Shown here: positions 31,339-37,928 of the stretch, one piece after another
Position numbering within the stretch: the first letter of the stretch is position 1
How the letters are laid out: each line of letters begins with the position of its first letter
NCBI GenBank assembly: GCA_002394305.1
Contig: DGTM01000054.1
Coordinates: 6,827-44,754, forward strand
From: Prevotellaceae bacterium UBA4336
Lineage (GTDB): Bacteria; Bacteroidota; Bacteroidia; Bacteroidales; Bacteroidaceae
Length of the DNA: 37,928 nucleotides
Reading direction: 5' to 3'
Notes under the pieces: generated by a model
The model's input: only the letters and a program-made list of their open reading frames with translations
The model's database searches: none
Told to the model about the DNA's origin: nothing
Position numbers and translations under genes: made by a program

Positions 31339-31395
31339 TCATTTGCTAAAGTAAAAGTAATAGTAAAAGCCGAAGTAGAGGTTGTTATTCTTCAT
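31339..31395 (-). CDS. Phe/Tyr-rich leader peptide of the aromatic operon
   Basis: An 18-codon frame encoding MKNNNLYFGFYYYFYFSK, with four Phe and five Tyr codons among residues 7-16. It starts about 14 nt after the predicted transcription start. The stop codon abuts the antiterminator segment. A ribosome that reaches the stop would cover that segment and allow the terminator to form; a ribosome stalled on Phe or Tyr codons would leave it free. The codon content matches the products of the downstream genes (pheA, aminotransferase, DAHP synthase/chorismate mutase, tyrA). The sequence features are direct; the mechanism is inferred by analogy to trp and phe attenuators. Confidence 0.85.
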   Translation of the reverse strand: MKNNNLYFGFYYYFYFSK

Positions 31396-31415
31396 CGTTT
31401 TGTCTTTTTCGTCTG

Positions 31416-31447
31416 CAAAGGTAGGCTTTTTCTTTCTTTCTGCCAAG
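31416..31447 (-). promoter_or_regulatory. Promoter of the pheA operon
   Basis: On the - strand CTTG (31447-31444), a 20-bp spacer and TACCTTTG (31423-31416), a perfect -7 box. The expected start is near 31409, so the leader peptide begins almost at once. Confidence 0.7.
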
Positions 31448-31496
31448 GGAATGCCCGATTATTTTGCTTTTTTCTGCAAAAAACTGCGTTTGGCAG

Positions 31497-32465
31497 CTAA
31501 ATGTCTTTCTTCTGCGTGCCATCGGGCCGTGATTTTCTGTACAGTTGCCAGGAGTTGTAGACGTTGTGCCAGATGCTGTAGAAGCCTCCGGCCAGAGCTG
31601 TGAGCGGATGCAGGAAGGTGTAGCCCACCCAGATGGCAAGGATGGTGTTCTTCTGTCCGCACGCTTGGGCCGCGCTGATGTCGTCGCCGTAGCGCCGCCC
31701 CGCCATTCGGCCCGCTGCAAATTGTACGGCACAGGCCGCGACAGAGCCCAGCGCAATGACGAGGCACGCCGAGAGCGTCACGTCGGCATGCACGATGATG
31801 CGGGTGGTGACGGCGATAGCCAGCGAGAGCGACACCGTCCAGATGTAGAAGGGCAGGTCGGGGACGGTCGTGATGACACGCAGCAGCCTAGGGAAGGCAT
31901 GCCTGATGAGGAAGGCGACCAGCAGCGGGAAGATGAGCAGCGGAAAGACGCGGCAGACGATGAGGCGGAAGGAGAGCCAGAATCTCATGTCCTCTGCGGG
32001 GTTGACCAGCGGGATGAGCGCCGGGAAGAGCAGCGCGGCGCAGAGGTTGACGAGCAGCGTGTAGGCCGTCAGCGTGCCGGCGTTGCCGCCCAGCTTCGTC
32101 GTGACGACAGCGGCAGCCGTGGCCGTAGGGCACAGGAAACAGAGCATGGCACTCTGCAAAAGGAGGCGGACCGTCTCGTCATGGACAAACCCGTGCAGCA
32201 GGCAGAGGAGCACGGCGGTGCCGGCCTGGAGCAACAGCATCCAGCCCTGCCAGCCACGCAGCCGCATGTCGCTGGGACGGATGCGGCAGAAGGTGAGCGT
32301 CAGCATGCAGAAGATAAGCGTAGGCTGCACGTACGAAATGCTCTCGCGTATCTGCTCCCTCAGCGTCGGCGCAAGGGGCAGACTGCGGCAGACAAAATAG
32401 CCCAGTGCACCCGTCATCATGCTCAGCGGCAGGGCCCAATCCTTGACGAATCTCTTCGCTTTCAT
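31497..32465 (-). CDS. Bile acid:sodium symporter (BASS/SBF) family transporter
   Basis: A 322-residue inner-membrane protein with about nine or ten hydrophobic segments. Family-like features are YVQPTLIFCMLTLTFCRI, the crossing segment LCFLCPTATAAAVVTTKLGGNAGTLTAY, and QACGQKNTILAIWVGYTFL near the C-terminus. The substrate cannot be told; BASS members carry bile acids, organic anions or pantoate-like acids. The ATG at 32465 (MKAKRFVKDW) is preferred because AGGAGG lies 10 bp upstream; an ATG at 32474 lies 1 bp after that motif. It is divergent from the gene at 32603. Confidence 0.82.
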   Translation of the reverse strand: MKAKRFVKDWALPLSMMTGALGYFVCRSLPLAPTLREQIRESISYVQPTLIFCMLTLTFCRIRPSDMRLRGWQGWMLLLQAGTAVLLCLLHGFVHDETVRLLLQSAMLCFLCPTATAAAVVTTKLGGNAGTLTAYTLLVNLCAALLFPALIPLVNPAEDMRFWLSFRLIVCRVFPLLIFPLLVAFLIRHAFPRLLRVITTVPDLPFYIWTVSLSLAIAVTTRIIVHADVTLSACLVIALGSVAACAVQFAAGRMAGRRYGDDISAAQACGQKNTILAIWVGYTFLHPLTALAGGFYSIWHNVYNSWQLYRKSRPDGTQKKDI

Positions 32466-32490
32466 CCTTCCCATTCCTCCTTTCGGCGTG

Positions 32491-32498
32491 CAAAATTA
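32491..32498 (-). promoter_or_regulatory. -7 promoter box for the BASS transporter
   Basis: TAATTTTG on the - strand fits TAnnTTTG, about 25 bp before the start codon; no TTTG lies at the proper -33 distance. Confidence 0.45.
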
Positions 32499-32562
32499 AC
32501 CAAAATCTTTCGCATAGCAGGTTTTTGTGCCGCTAAAATTTCGCTATCTGCTCTCTTTTTCT

Positions 32563-32570
32563 TACTTTTG
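32563..32570 (+). promoter_or_regulatory. -7 promoter box for the gene at 32603
   Basis: TACTTTTG fits TAnnTTTG; a weak TTTC lies 20 bp upstream. The predicted leader is about 25 nt. With the box at 32491-32498 it makes a divergent promoter region. Confidence 0.5.
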
Positions 32571-32602
32571 TGGGCGCATTAACTGTAACCTATCAATAAG
32601 AG

Positions 32603-33136
32603 ATGAATCTTTATATTAGATATTTCGACGACGAGACTCTCGTCTATAGTGTAGAAGAAGCCGTCAACTTCCTTTCCTCGCTGGAGGACGTGGAGGTCAA
32701 CGAGGCAATGGTCGACGAGCTGAAGAAGTTCTGGAGCAGCAGCGTCATGTACCCCAAGCACATCAAGGTGCACGCACGTTCCTTCTTCATTGCCATCAAG
32801 ACAACGGCCGCCACGATGGAGGAATTCAAGGCCAAGGGAGCCAGCCAGAACAAGGTGGAGAAGGCTGCCCAGAAGGAAGCCCTGGCACAGTACAGCCTGC
32901 CGCAGCCCGGGTGGTACAAGGTGAAGATGACCTTCAAGCGCGTCATCTCGCTGCCCGATGTGCAGAAGTGCCACTATGTGGACACCGTCTTCGTTGCCAA
33001 AGTGAATGCCGAGAGCATACAGGACAGCTACGACAAAGTGGTGAACCACCTGCGCAACCGTCAGGACGTGGACGTGCGCAGCCAGTTCCCCAGCATCAAG
33101 GGCCCGAACTTCGAGTTCGAGTACCTGGGAGCCTGA
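32603..33136 (+). CDS. Conserved-looking hypothetical protein
   Basis: A 177-residue soluble protein without signal peptide or membrane segment; no family recognised. It begins MNLYIRYFDDETLVYSVEEA. A Lys/Ala/Gln-rich stretch in the middle (about 70-100, MEEFKAKGASQNKVEKAAQK) is probably helical, and the C-terminal half is mixed (KVKMTFKRVISLPDVQKCHYVDTVFVAKV). It has its own promoter and lies 53 bp upstream of the GH25 gene, so it may share a transcript with that gene and the kinases. Confidence 0.75.
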   Translation: MNLYIRYFDDETLVYSVEEAVNFLSSLEDVEVNEAMVDELKKFWSSSVMYPKHIKVHARSFFIAIKTTAATMEEFKAKGASQNKVEKAAQKEALAQYSLPQPGWYKVKMTFKRVISLPDVQKCHYVDTVFVAKVNAESIQDSYDKVVNHLRNRQDVDVRSQFPSIKGPNFEFEYLGA

Positions 33137-33189
33137 CGCCCAGCCGCGAGAAGCTTCCAAGAGCGACAGACCATATTCGTTTCCCCTCC

Positions 33190-33999
33190 ATGCGGTTCCA
33201 CATCACGGTCTTGTTTGTGTTGCTGCTCGCTGTGGCAGCAACGGCATCTGCCGACAAGAAGAAAAAAACGTCGTCGGGGCAGGTGGAGCCCATCTATGCC
33301 CTCCCCGAACCGGAGGTGCTGTGGGCAGCCCCACGGCCGGACAGTCCCCTGCCCGTCCCCCCGGAGCTCCGCCCCCTGATTCGCCACAGCGTGAACAAAC
33401 AGCAGGGCATTGACGTCTCGCACTATCAGGGATACATCAAATGGGACGAAGTGGCACGCGACGACAAGGTGCAGTTCGTCTACATCAAGGCCACAGAAGC
33501 CTCCGGCTACGTGGACGACTTCTACCTGCGCAACCTCTATGGGGCTAAGCAGGCGGGCATTCCCGTGGGCGTCTACCACTTCTTCAGCCCGACGGCCAGT
33601 GCGCTGACACAGCTCGAGAACTTCCGTACGAACGTCGACCCGCGCCAGCAGGACCTCATCCCCGTGGTCGACGTCGAGAAGCGCGGCAGGGGGTCGCTCT
33701 CACAGTTCCACGGCCGTCTGCGGGCCTTCCTCGAGGGCGTGGAGCGCATCTACGGCGTCCGCCCCATCATCTACACCGGTGTAAACTTCTATGCCAAATA
33801 CCTCGAAGGCAAATTCACGCAGTACCGCTTCATGGTGGCACGCTATGCCGACGAGTTCCCCGGGCTGAGCGAGGACGTCCCCATCGTCCTGTGGCAGTAC
33901 AGCTGCACGAGCAGCGTGAGCGGCATCAAGGGAAATGTGGACTGCAGCATCTTCCTTGACAGGTACACCGTAGCAGACATCATGTTAAACAAGAAATGA
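33190..33999 (+). CDS. GH25 family lysozyme (muramidase), secreted
   Basis: A 269-residue exported protein with signal peptide MRFHITVLFVLLLAVAATASA. The mature part begins with a Lys- and Pro-rich linker, then a GH25 domain from about residue 73: GIDVSHYQGYIKWDEV (Asp75), FVYIKATEASGYVDDFY, GVYHFFSP, and VVDVEKR with Asp161/Glu163 in the D-x-E catalytic arrangement. GH25 enzymes cleave the MurNAc-GlcNAc bond of peptidoglycan. The ATG at 33190 is chosen because it yields the signal peptide; the frame is open further upstream without sense. Its TGA overlaps the next ATG (ATGA). Confidence 0.9.
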   Translation: MRFHITVLFVLLLAVAATASADKKKKTSSGQVEPIYALPEPEVLWAAPRPDSPLPVPPELRPLIRHSVNKQQGIDVSHYQGYIKWDEVARDDKVQFVYIKATEASGYVDDFYLRNLYGAKQAGIPVGVYHFFSPTASALTQLENFRTNVDPRQQDLIPVVDVEKRGRGSLSQFHGRLRAFLEGVERIYGVRPIIYTGVNFYAKYLEGKFTQYRFMVARYADEFPGLSEDVPIVLWQYSCTSSVSGIKGNVDCSIFLDRYTVADIMLNKK

Positions 34000-34622
34000 G
34001 GCACATCGCAATAGCTGGAAACATAGGCAGCGGAAAGACTACGCTGACCGAGATGCTCGCGCGGCACTACCACTGGGAGCCGAAGTACGAGCAGGTGACC
34101 GTCAACCCCTATCTGGAGGACTACTACCGCGACATCGAGCGGTGGTCCTTTCCCATGGAGGTGTTCTTCCTGAAGGAGCGCTTCCGCGACATCATGGAGA
34201 TGCAGAAGAGCGGCAGGGACACCATCCAGGACCGCAGCATCTACGAGGGCGTCTACGTCTTCGTCGCCAACAACAAGCGCATGGGCCACCTCAGCGACCG
34301 CGACTTCGACACCTACATGGAGCTCTTCGGACACATGACGGACATCGTGCGCTACCCCGACCTGATGATTTACCTGCGTGCCAGCATCCCGCACCTCGTT
34401 GCCAACATCCAAAAGCGAGGCCGCGACTACGAGCAGGCCATACAGCTCGAATACCTGCGCGGACTGAACGAACTCTACGAGGACTTCATCTACAACAAGT
34501 ACAAGGGCCGGGTGCTGACCATCGAGGTGGACGGCATCGACTACCAGCACAATCCGAAAGACTTCAAGGACATAACCGACAAGATAGACAGCCTCCTGTA
34601 CGGCATGTTCCCGCTCTCTTAA
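33996..34622 (+). CDS. Deoxynucleoside kinase (first of a tandem pair)
   Basis: A 208-residue cytosolic kinase of the dCK/dGK family that phosphorylates deoxynucleosides for salvage. P-loop GNIGSGKTT at 8-16; the catalytic Glu lies in KYEQVTVNPYLEDYY; the DRS-type motif is in TIQDRSIYEGVYVF; the lid is IQKRGRDYEQ. Substrate (dG, dA or dC) cannot be read from this. Its start overlaps the GH25 stop by 4 bp, so translation is coupled. It is similar to the next gene throughout. Confidence 0.92.
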   Translation: MRHIAIAGNIGSGKTTLTEMLARHYHWEPKYEQVTVNPYLEDYYRDIERWSFPMEVFFLKERFRDIMEMQKSGRDTIQDRSIYEGVYVFVANNKRMGHLSDRDFDTYMELFGHMTDIVRYPDLMIYLRASIPHLVANIQKRGRDYEQAIQLEYLRGLNELYEDFIYNKYKGRVLTIEVDGIDYQHNPKDFKDITDKIDSLLYGMFPLS

Positions 34623-34734
34623 ATGAAGAATGAAGAGTGAAGCTCCGCGACTACAATCGCGCCATGGTGCCAGAGCGTCCATGAATTTGCTGCCGCCCTT
34701 AGCTTTGGATGACAAATCGTAAACCATTTCCATC

Positions 34735-34773
34735 GTAAATAAATTGTAAATAGTAAATCGTCAAATTGTAAAT
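34735..34773. repeat. GTAAAT-rich repeat between the two kinases
   Basis: GTAAAT occurs four times (34735, 34746, 34753, 34768) in an AT-rich block ending 7 bp before the second kinase. On the other strand it reads ATTTAC, the core of the 7-bp array at 18214-18245. The 158-bp gap holds no gene. Confidence 0.6.
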
Positions 34774-34780
34774 TAGGATT

Positions 34781-35401
34781 ATGCATATCGCAGTAGCCGG
34801 AAACATTGGGTGTGGCAAGACTACCCTGACAAAATTGCTCGTCAAGCGCTACGGTTGGACACCGCGCTTCGAGCCAGTTGAGACAAATCCCTATCTCGAC
34901 GACTTCTATCAGGATATGAACCGCTGGAGCTTCAACCTGCAGGTCTACTTCCTGAACAAGCGCTTCCGCGACGTCGTCGAAATATCGAAGAGCACGGACA
35001 CCATCATCCAGGACCGCACCATCTTCGAGGACGCACGCATCTTCGCCCCGAACCTCCATGCGCAGGGCTACATGAGCGACCGTGACTTCCGGAACTACAG
35101 CGACCTCTTCGACCTGATGATGTCGCTCGTGGGGTTGCCTGACCTGCTCATCTACATACGCAGCACCATCCCCAACCTCATTGCGCAGATCAGCAAGCGC
35201 GGCCGCGAGTACGAGCAAAGCATCCGCATCGACTACCTCACCGGCCTGAACGAACGCTACGAGGCGTGGATAAAGGACTACCCCGGCAAGCTCCTCATCG
35301 TCGATGGCGACACGCTGAAGTTCGAGTCGAACGTGGCCGACTTCCAGCGCATCACGGAGCAGATCGACTCCAAACTCTACGGCCTCTTCCCGGAAGAGTA
35401 G
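34781..35401 (+). CDS. Deoxynucleoside kinase (second of a tandem pair)
   Basis: A 206-residue paralogue of the preceding gene. P-loop GNIGCGKTT at 7-15, catalytic Glu in RFEPVETNPYLDDFY, IIQDRTIFEDARIF in place of the DRS motif, and lid ISKRGREYEQ. The pair probably divides substrates, as in other bacteria with two such kinases (for example one for dG and one for dA/dC); which does which is unknown. Confidence 0.92.
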   Translation: MHIAVAGNIGCGKTTLTKLLVKRYGWTPRFEPVETNPYLDDFYQDMNRWSFNLQVYFLNKRFRDVVEISKSTDTIIQDRTIFEDARIFAPNLHAQGYMSDRDFRNYSDLFDLMMSLVGLPDLLIYIRSTIPNLIAQISKRGREYEQSIRIDYLTGLNERYEAWIKDYPGKLLIVDGDTLKFESNVADFQRITEQIDSKLYGLFPEE

Positions 35402-35480
35402 CAGCCGACGTTTGCTGCAATTGGAGATAACAGAACAGAGAAAGATTCATATATCATTTTATCAGTAACAGAGTGACGCT

Positions 35481-37853
35481 ATGAGACGTATATTCCTTTT
35501 CCCCATCCTGTTCGTCTGCCTCGCTGCTATGGCCGACGACAAGCAGAGCCCGACGGGTGCCAATGTGCTGCCGCAGTGGGCTATCGGCGGTTTCACGCGG
35601 CCTGAAGGCAAAAACCCGATGGTGAGCCCCCTCACAGACAATCTCTTCTACTGCCCGATGAAGAAGGCACAGGTCCGGTGGGAATGTGCCGACACGTTCA
35701 ACCCTGCTGCCGTGGAGAAGGATGGCAAGGTCTGTGTGCTCTACCGCGCCGAGGACGACCCGGATGTGGGCATTGGCAAACGCACCTCGCGCATCGGTCT
35801 GGTGGAGAGTGCCGACGGCATCACGATAGACTACCGCTCGCCGTCGCCCGTCATGTTCCCCGACGAGTCGGCCATGTCGAAGGCGTACGAGTGGACGGGC
35901 GGCACGGAGGACCCGCGTGTCGTGGAGGCTGAGGTGGACGGCAAGCCGCTCTATGTGATGACCTACACGTCGTGGGACCGTTCGGTGGCCCGCCTGAGCG
36001 TTGCCACGAGCCGCGACCTGCGGACGTGGACGCACCACGGCCCTTGTTTCCGCACGGCCTTCGGCGGCAAGTTCGGCGACATGTTCTGCAAGTCGGGCTC
36101 CATCGTGACGGAGGTGAGGGACGGACGCCTGCAGGCCGCGAAGATAATGGTCGGCGGCGAGGAGAAGTACTTCATGTACTGGGGCGAGAGCTGGGTCTGC
36201 GGCGCAACGAGCGACGACCTCATCACCTGGACGCCCATCGTGGAGACTCCCCAGCCCTCTTCTGGGGGAGATGTCAAGCTCCTCTATCTCGCCAAGCCCC
36301 GCAAGGGATTCTTCGACAGCCTGCTCACCGAGTGCGGCCCTCCGGCTGTCCGTACGGCGGACGGCATCGTGCTCGTCTACAACGGCAAGAACGCCAGCGG
36401 TAACAACGGCGACGGCTGCTATGCTGCCAACACTTACGCAGCGGGCCAGATGCTCTTCGACGGAGAGGACCCGCTCCGGCTCGTCGACCGTCTGGACAAA
36501 CCCTTCTTCCGCCCGATGGCCGCCTTCGAGAAGAGCGGTCAGTACGCTGCCGGCACGGTCTTCACGGAGGGGCTTGTCTGGCATCAGGGCAAGTGGTTCC
36601 TCTACTACGGCTGTGCCGACTCGTTCGTCGGCGTGGCCGTCTGCGACCCTGCCACGGCTCTCCACGAAGGCGACCCTGTCCTGAGCGTGCAGGTGCCGGA
36701 GGGCGTCGTGAGTCAGCAGACGGGAATCGGCACCGGCAAGGTGCGGTGCTTCGTCAACTCCTGCAGCGGCTATGCTGCCGAGGGCGAGCGTCCGGCCAAC
36801 ATGCTCATGAGCTACGTCTACCCCGGCCGCAAGTGGTGCGACACGAGCACCGAGCAGCCCTGGCTCATCCTGGAGTTCACGGGCATCTACGAAGTGGACC
36901 GCCTCGTCTTTCGCGACGTGGGGAAACGCGAGGCGAACTGCGGCAACGTGCCCGAGTACTGGGTGTATGGCCGCACGAAAACGAGCGAAGACTGGACGCT
37001 GCTGGCGCACGAGGACGGCGTGGAGGACAAGGACGAGAAGGACATCAGCTTCCCGCCTGTCGAGGTGCGCTATCTCAAGCTCGTCTTCCGGCGCGGCATA
37101 CGGCCCTCCGGCGTTGCCGACAATGCCATCCGCCTCTACGGGTGCGACGTCTATGGCCGTCTCGTGAACCCTCTGACCCGCTCGGACGACAACGTCAGCA
37201 TCGGCAAGACCATCCTCGCAGCCTGCGACACCCCCGATGCCGCCTGCAACGCCCTGAACCTGCTCACCGGACTGCCCGCTGCCGAGCGCCCCTGGCGTCC
37301 TTCAACGCCCGTGCAGGGCACCGACCCTTACCGCTACGTCATCGTCGACCTGGAACAGACGTACGACATCCGTCGCCTGCTGCTCTGGGATGCCAAAAGC
37401 ATCGACAGCGAGGCCACCAACATGAATGCCTACCAGTGCCTCGTCAGTCCCGAACAGCCCGACCTCAGCCTTATCACCAAAGGCGGCGATGCCAATACGT
37501 GCTGGACGCAGGTGGCCGACAAGAAGAACGCCGGCGGCACCAACAAAAAGACGGTCACCCTCTCCTCGCCCGTCCGCGGACGCTATGTCAAGCTCGTCTT
37601 TCCGCGTACTTCCGCCAGCATGAACAATGTCAGCCAGCCCGCACTCTATGCCCTGCATGTCTATGGCAAGGCGGTGGACGACGAGGACGGCCTGGGCCAG
37701 ACAGAAGGCCGTCGGTATGGCACCGACAGCGGTGTCTACGACCTCAGTGGCCGCAAAGTTGCCAGTGGCGACGCCTTTGGCCGTCAGTCGCGGGCCTACG
37801 GTTCTCCCCAAGGACTGTACATAAAGTCCGGACGCAAAGTGTCGGTCAAGTAG
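35481..37853 (+). CDS. Secreted GH130-like glycosidase/phosphorylase with discoidin domains
   Basis: A 790-residue exported protein; the signal peptide MRRIFLFPILFVCLAAMA lacks a lipobox. Residues of about 30-440 resemble the five-bladed propeller of GH130 (mannoside phosphorylases/hydrolases): CADTFNPAAVEKDGKVCVLYRAE, GGTEDPRVVEAEVDGKPLYVMTYTSWD with the conserved Asp of EDPR, SRDLRTWTHHG, and FFDSLLTECGPPAV. Two F5/8-type (discoidin-like) regions follow, about 455-570 (PWLILEFTGIYEVDRLVF) and 580-745. The end, GVYDLSGRKVASG...GLYIKSGRKVSVK, resembles short C-terminal sorting domains of Bacteroidetes secreted proteins. Phosphorolysis versus hydrolysis cannot be decided; extracellular location favours hydrolysis. 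Confidence 0.82.
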   Translation: MRRIFLFPILFVCLAAMADDKQSPTGANVLPQWAIGGFTRPEGKNPMVSPLTDNLFYCPMKKAQVRWECADTFNPAAVEKDGKVCVLYRAEDDPDVGIGKRTSRIGLVESADGITIDYRSPSPVMFPDESAMSKAYEWTGGTEDPRVVEAEVDGKPLYVMTYTSWDRSVARLSVATSRDLRTWTHHGPCFRTAFGGKFGDMFCKSGSIVTEVRDGRLQAAKIMVGGEEKYFMYWGESWVCGATSDDLITWTPIVETPQPSSGGDVKLLYLAKPRKGFFDSLLTECGPPAVRTADGIVLVYNGKNASGNNGDGCYAANTYAAGQMLFDGEDPLRLVDRLDKPFFRPMAAFEKSGQYAAGTVFTEGLVWHQGKWFLYYGCADSFVGVAVCDPATALHEGDPVLSVQVPEGVVSQQTGIGTGKVRCFVNSCSGYAAEGERPANMLMSYVYPGRKWCDTSTEQPWLILEFTGIYEVDRLVFRDVGKREANCGNVPEYWVYGRTKTSEDWTLLAHEDGVEDKDEKDISFPPVEVRYLKLVFRRGIRPSGVADNAIRLYGCDVYGRLVNPLTRSDDNVSIGKTILAACDTPDAACNALNLLTGLPAAERPWRPSTPVQGTDPYRYVIVDLEQTYDIRRLLLWDAKSIDSEATNMNAYQCLVSPEQPDLSLITKGGDANTCWTQVADKKNAGGTNKKTVTLSSPVRGRYVKLVFPRTSASMNNVSQPALYALHVYGKAVDDEDGLGQTEGRRYGTDSGVYDLSGRKVASGDAFGRQSRAYGSPQGLYIKSGRKVSVK

Positions 37854-37928
37854 AAGCGCCACGCTCTTCCAAAATAAGCGTTAGGCTCTTCCGAGAAAAG
37901 CGTTAGGCTCTTCCAAAATAAGACCTAG
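37852..37928 (+). repeat. 22-bp tandem repeat array, 3.5 units, cut by window edge
   Basis: Units begin at 37852, 37874, 37896 and 37918 (partial), shape ATAAGCGTTAGGCTCTTCCAAA with the core GCTCTT. Same period, core and strand as the array at 11640-11771. The first unit overlaps the stop codon of the GH130 gene (37851-37853). Confidence 0.85.

Noticed and set aside
36248..36269. Inverted repeat TCCCCAG/CTGGGGGA in the GH130 gene as another inserted element
   Set aside because: Only about 22 bp, no outer inverted ends, and the surrounding protein does not seem lengthened compared with the family. It may be chance.

Overview
The window is a chromosomal segment of a Bacteroidales bacterium, most probably a Prevotellaceae member. 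The evidence is: ribosomal proteins and SecY closely resembling the Bacteroides/Prevotella forms; a porP-gldKLMN type IX secretion cluster; Bacteroidales-type promoters (TTTG, about 19-20 bp, TAnnTTTG) upstream of several genes; lipoproteins of the 'SCKDYDD' type; and tandem deoxynucleoside kinases. Genus is inference.

Layout. 1-11567 (+): the S10/spc/alpha ribosomal superoperon from the truncated end of rplV to rplQ, including secY, map, infA, rpmJ and rpoA, closed by an intrinsic terminator. 11640-11771: six copies of a 22-bp tandem repeat. 11889-12278: a canonical promoter and a roughly 350-nt leader or RNA region with a strong hairpin. 12279-16420 (+): a stand-alone LytTR regulator and a 1166-residue coiled-coil surface lipoprotein. 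16495-17016 (+): a small membrane-anchored protein. 17122-23390 (-): the T9SS operon porP-gldK-gldL-gldM-gldN. 23574-24266 (-): a lipoprotein. 24462-26674 (+): glycyl-tRNA synthetase and an FKBP-type lipoprotein. 26835-31395 (-): an aromatic amino-acid operon in the order leader peptide, pheA, aminotransferase, DAHP synthase/chorismate mutase, tyrA. 31497-32465 (-): a bile-acid/sodium-symporter-family transporter. 32603-37853 (+): a hypothetical protein, a GH25 lysozyme, two deoxynucleoside kinases and a GH130/discoidin protein. 37852-37928: the start of another 22-bp array.

The strongest regulatory find is a complete attenuator upstream of pheA. It has an 18-codon leader, MKNNNLYFGFYYYFYFSK, with nine Phe/Tyr codons. 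Its stop codon abuts an 11-nt segment that recurs as the 3' arm of a terminator hairpin, so the middle segment can pair with either copy. The operon behind it makes Phe and Tyr from chorismate.

The second theme is small repeats. These include 22-bp arrays at both ends of the window, 7-bp-period arrays (two of them as inverted pairs between genes), a 9-bp x 11 array inside the T9SS operon, and a palindromic element family. One copy of the palindromic family fills the aroF-tyrA gap and places a Shine-Dalgarno-like sequence before tyrA. Another sits in frame inside the aminotransferase and adds exactly 34 codons.
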